From contig NZ_JAQNDL010000003.1 in NCBI RefSeq assembly GCF_028368995.1, forward strand, positions 2,914,001-2,978,000: 64,000 nt of DNA, given 5' to 3'. The notes under the pieces were generated by a model that saw nothing but the letters and a program-made list of their open reading frames with translations, had not been told where the DNA came from and did no database searches. Below, in pieces: positions 61,399 through 64,000 of the stretch. Every line of letters starts with the position of its first letter. The first letter of the stretch is position 1. Origin of the DNA: Nannocystis bainbridge. GTDB taxonomy: Bacteria > Myxococcota_A > Polyangia > Nannocystales > Nannocystaceae. Position numbers and translations under genes: made by a program.

Positions 61399-63248
61399 TC
61401 TCGACACGACGCAACCGGAAGAAGCAGTGGTGGCTCGGCGCGGCGCTCGCCTCCGCGTGGCTGCTCCCCCTCGACGCCAGCGCCCTCGCCGTCCCCGCCC
61501 TCGTCACTCACCAGGGTCGCCTCTTCGACGCCAATGGTGGCCCCGTCGACGGCACCCAGGACATCACCTTCGCCATCTACGACGCCGAGCTCGCCGGCAA
61601 CGAGATCTGGGCCGAGACCATCAGCGTCACCTTCGAAGAGGGCTTCTTCTCCGTCCGCCTCGGCGAGCAGCTCGTACTCGACGAGCTCGTCTTCGACGGC
61701 AGCACTCGCTGGCTCGGCATCACCGTCGGCGCCGACCCGGAGATGACCCCTCGCGCCGCCGTCGTCAGCGTCCCCTATGCCATGTTCGCCGGGGACGTCC
61801 GCGGCGAGATCAACCCCCTCAGTGTCAACATTCAGGGCTTCGGTCAGGTCATCAACGAGAACGGCCAATGGGTCGGCGATCCTTCAGGATTGATCGGTCC
61901 CGCCGGCCCGCCCGGACCTGCCGGTCCCGCTGGCGCCGAGGGTCCCGCCGGACCTGCGGGCGCTGAAGGCCCTGCCGGCCCCGCCGGTGCGGCCGGTCCT
62001 GCCGGCGCCGAGGGCCCTGCCGGTCCTGCTGGCGCCGAAGGCCCTGCCGGTCCCGCCGGTCCTGCGGGCCCTGCCGGCCCCGAAGGCCCCGCCGGCCCCG
62101 CTGGCGGCGACGGTCAGGTCGGCCCTGCCGGCCCCGCCGGTCCGGCAGGTCCTGCTGGCGCCGAGGGTCCGCAGGGTGCCCAGGGTGCCCAAGGCCCGCA
62201 AGGCGACATCGGCCCGGTCGGTCCCCAGGGCCCGCAGGGCGACCTCGGTCCCGTCGGTCCCGCCGGTCCGCAAGGTGACATCGGCCCTGCAGGCCCCGCT
62301 GGCCCCGCCGGTCCGCAGGGCGACCTCGGCCCCGCCGGCCCCGCCGGTCCGCAGGGCGACCTCGGCCCGGCCGGCCCCGCCGGTCCCCAGGGCGACCTCG
62401 GCCCCGCCGGCCCCGCCGGTCCGCAAGGCGACCTCGGTCCCGCTGGCCCCGCCGGCCCCGCCGGTCCCGCCGGTCCCGCGGGCCCGTCGGGTTCGCCGGG
62501 CGAGCCGGGTCCTGCGGGTCCCGCCGGCCCCGCTGGTCCCGCCGGTCCCGCTGGCCAGCAGGGCACCCAGGGCGATCCAGGCCCGGCTGGCCCCGCCGGT
62601 CAGGTCGGTCCCGCCGGCCCCGCCGGCCCCGCTGGCCCCGCCGGTCAGGTCGGCCCCGCCGGCCCCGCTGGCCCCGCCGGTCAGGTCGGCCCGATCGGCC
62701 CCGCCGGCCCCGCCGGCCCCTCCGGCCCGCAAGGCGGCGTCGGTCCGATGGGCCCCGCCGGTCCTGCCGGCGCGATCGGACCCCAGGGCCCCGCGGGTCC
62801 TGCCGGCGCTGCCGGTCCCGCTGGCCCCGCCGGCGCGGTCGGTCCCCAGGGCCCGCAAGGTCCGCAGGGTCCGCAGGGCGTGCCCGGTCCGACCAGCGTG
62901 CCCGCGTGCCCCGGGAGCCCCTACGCCGATCAGATCACCTCGGTGAACACGGTCCGCTCGCTGCTCTGCGTGTACCACGAGAACTTCGGCAAGAACTGGA
63001 ACGGCTCGGCGAGCGATTGTTACACCTTCTATGATGGGGCGCATCTGTGCCGCCACGAGGAGATCCGCCGCGCCTGCATCGCCGGCAACGGGTTCGCGCC
63101 GATCAACAATTCGTGGCTGGCCGACCGGATCGACGACGACGACGCGCTGCACACCAACAGCACCGACTGCAACAACTTCGACGGCCAGGACGGTTACAAC
63201 GCCGGCAAGACCGGCAAGTACTGCTGCTCCGAATGGCCCAAGTACTGA
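61395..63248 (+). CDS. secreted collagen-like protein
   Basis: A 617-residue protein. Signal peptide (WWLGAALASAWLLPLDASALA), an N-terminal beta domain (about 33-135: VTHQGRLFDANGGPVDGTQD, ITVGADPEMTPRAAVVSVPYA) common in myxobacterial secreted proteins, then about 110 uninterrupted Gly-X-Y triplets (about 168-498, mainly GPA, GPQ, GDL, GAE), then a 119-residue Cys-rich C-terminal domain with eight Cys (SLLCVYHENFGKNWNGSASD, AHLCRHEEIRRAC, GKYCCSEW). The end domain may trimerise the helix. It probably forms a fibre on the cell surface or in the matrix. Confidence 0.88.
   Translation: MISTRRNRKKQWWLGAALASAWLLPLDASALAVPALVTHQGRLFDANGGPVDGTQDITFAIYDAELAGNEIWAETISVTFEEGFFSVRLGEQLVLDELVFDGSTRWLGITVGADPEMTPRAAVVSVPYAMFAGDVRGEINPLSVNIQGFGQVINENGQWVGDPSGLIGPAGPPGPAGPAGAEGPAGPAGAEGPAGPAGAAGPAGAEGPAGPAGAEGPAGPAGPAGPAGPEGPAGPAGGDGQVGPAGPAGPAGPAGAEGPQGAQGAQGPQGDIGPVGPQGPQGDLGPVGPAGPQGDIGPAGPAGPAGPQGDLGPAGPAGPQGDLGPAGPAGPQGDLGPAGPAGPQGDLGPAGPAGPAGPAGPAGPSGSPGEPGPAGPAGPAGPAGPAGQQGTQGDPGPAGPAGQVGPAGPAGPAGPAGQVGPAGPAGPAGQVGPIGPAGPAGPSGPQGGVGPMGPAGPAGAIGPQGPAGPAGAAGPAGPAGAVGPQGPQGPQGPQGVPGPTSVPACPGSPYADQITSVNTVRSLLCVYHENFGKNWNGSASDCYTFYDGAHLCRHEEIRRACIAGNGFAPINNSWLADRIDDDDALHTNSTDCNNFDGQDGYNAGKTGKYCCSEWPKY
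61890..62890. repeat. 9-27-bp repeats encoding Gly-X-Y
   Basis: The collagen segment is built of GGCCCCGCC, GGTCCCGCC and GGTCCGCAGGGCGACCTCGG-type units repeated in tandem, the last about 27-36 bases long at 62310-62450. Such sequence is prone to slippage, so the number of triplets may vary between strains. Confidence 0.8.
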
Positions 63249-63279
63249 GCCTCGCGCTGCTCCGGCCGATGGATCGACC

Positions 63280-63903
63280 ATGACCTCGAGAGCAGACATC
63301 GTCGCCCGCAGCGGTCGCAAGATCGCCGCCGCCCTGGCCGGCAGCCTCGTCCTCCTGCTCGGCAGCGGGTATCTGCTGTCCCGCGGTGAACCACCGCCGC
63401 AGCAGCTCCCCGCCGCCGGACCCGAGCTCGCGGTCGCGCTCGGCGTGCCGGCGGCCGACGCCGATTCGGCGCGCCGGCATTTCGACGATTTCGACCCGCG
63501 CCCCGACCACGTCGCCCTCGCGCCGCCGCCGATCGAACCTGTCCCCCGGGACAGTTTGACTGAGGACCGTCAGGCCTGGCTCGCCAACCCGGGCCCGCAG
63601 GTCGTGATCGACGGCAGCGGGCAAGCCAAGCTCGAGGCCGCCCGTGCGGCCGCGACCGCCGAGCTGCAAAAAGCCCTCGACGGGCGGGCGCGGGGCCTCC
63701 TGCGCGCCTGTGGCGGCAAGAACCCCAATAACTTGTTCGTCCAGGCCACCTTCGGCGCCGACGGCAAGCTGCTCTCGCACGAGTTCGCCGGCCACGGCGA
63801 CGACGCTGCCGTCCGCGATTGCCTCGCCGCCCAGCCGTTCGCCATGACGATCGCGCCCCCCGGCGCCGAGATGCAGCTCCGCGGCGTGCTCGCCCCGCCC
63901 TGA
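63280..63903 (+). CDS. putative membrane-anchored protein
   Basis: A 207-residue protein. One N-terminal hydrophobic segment (IAAALAGSLVLLLGSGYLL, about 15-33) anchors it or is a signal peptide. The C-terminal part (about 105-207: ARGLLRACGGKNPNNLFVQA, TFGADGKLLSHEFAGHGDDA, VRDCLAAQPFAMTIAPPGAE) resembles the conserved C-terminal segment of myxobacterial proteins with AgmX/TonB-like energy-coupling roles, but I am not certain. CTGTCCCCCGGGACAG at about 63540-63555 is an in-frame palindrome encoding PVPRDSL. The gene follows the collagen-like gene by 31 bases. Confidence 0.55.
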   Translation: MTSRADIVARSGRKIAAALAGSLVLLLGSGYLLSRGEPPPQQLPAAGPELAVALGVPAADADSARRHFDDFDPRPDHVALAPPPIEPVPRDSLTEDRQAWLANPGPQVVIDGSGQAKLEAARAAATAELQKALDGRARGLLRACGGKNPNNLFVQATFGADGKLLSHEFAGHGDDAAVRDCLAAQPFAMTIAPPGAEMQLRGVLAPP

Positions 63904-64000
63904 CGCCGCGAGCTCGAGTTCAGCGGCTGACCGCTCGCAGCGAGATCGTCAACATGTCCCAAAAGCCAGACCATGCATCCGGCTCGCCGCCGGGGCGGCC
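63904..64000. other. end of window, non-coding as far as seen
   Basis: Contains one CATGTCC half-site (about 63953-63961) after the last stop; no further feature can be supported before the window ends. Confidence 0.4.

Noticed and set aside
62114..62566. A 150-residue open frame on the minus strand that also reads as collagen-like GPAGPAG repeats
   Set aside because: GGCCCCGCCGGT-type repeats give Gly/Pro/Ala on both strands. It lies fully inside the collagen-like gene and has no signal, start context or C-terminal domain.

Overview
The window is very GC-rich (roughly 70% by eye), with almost every third codon position G or C. It carries many secreted lipoproteins that have Thr/Ser/Pro-rich linkers and Cys-rich or disulfide-repeat domains, a collagen-like protein, and class II terpene-cyclase and squalene-epoxidase-like genes. 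This combination points to a myxobacterium, most likely of the Nannocystis/Plesiocystis type. That assignment is inference from gene content; no rRNA or marker phylogeny is available here. I saw no tRNA, rRNA, CRISPR array, insertion sequence or prophage.

Layout. 1-3.7 kb: the end of an alpha/beta hydrolase, two lipoproteins and a pentapeptide-repeat protein. 3.86-10.34 kb: one operon for a soluble NAD+-dependent molybdenum formate dehydrogenase (nitrate-reductase-associated protein, fdhD, fdsG, fdsB, fdsA, fdsD), largely translationally coupled. 10.4-20.7 kb: hypothetical genes, a ChaN-like lipoprotein, a RecQ helicase with a phosphoribosyltransferase-like tail, a frameshifted NAD(P)-binding gene, and a divergent SDR/TetR pair with a clear operator palindrome. 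20.9-26.9 kb: a coupled HlyD, C39-peptidase ABC and second ABC export system with no recognisable precursor gene. 27.1-30.5 kb: a squalene-epoxidase-like flavoenzyme with a class II terpene cyclase homologue whose catalytic DxDD motif is missing. 30.7-38.3 kb: lipoproteins, a repeat-rich membrane protein, an atypical-composition gene and an RluA-type pseudouridine synthase. 38.4-44.6 kb: DsbA-like/UbiA/unknown operon, a pair of amidohydrolases and RidA. 44.6-45.8 kb: a PIN-domain gene and partner, flanked by a partial repeat of the ridA 3' end. 46.4-55.1 kb: a lipoprotein, a yceI-osmC-pirin operon, a structured non-coding stretch, arginine decarboxylase and EttA. 55.2-64 kb: a pectate-lyase-like lipoprotein, a haem lipoprotein, RsmB, a TPR lipoprotein, and a Thr-rich lipoprotein coupled to a collagen-like protein.

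The most striking signal is not a gene. A short word, TGTCC/GGACA (most often CATGTCC with its inverse GGACATG), recurs at 30 or more places. It forms inverted pairs in at least nine of the twelve gaps between convergent genes, where it looks like a bidirectional terminator. It also lies in frame inside many genes, sometimes apparently without changing protein length. This is how DNA-uptake sequences (Neisseria, Pasteurellaceae) or highly iterated palindromes (cyanobacterial HIP1) behave. Two copies have grown into tandem arrays that carry along the end of the neighbouring gene.

A second global signal is a TAnnnT (-10-like) hexamer 6-12 bases upstream of about ten start codons, mostly without a Shine-Dalgarno sequence. 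This suggests leaderless or very short-leader mRNAs.
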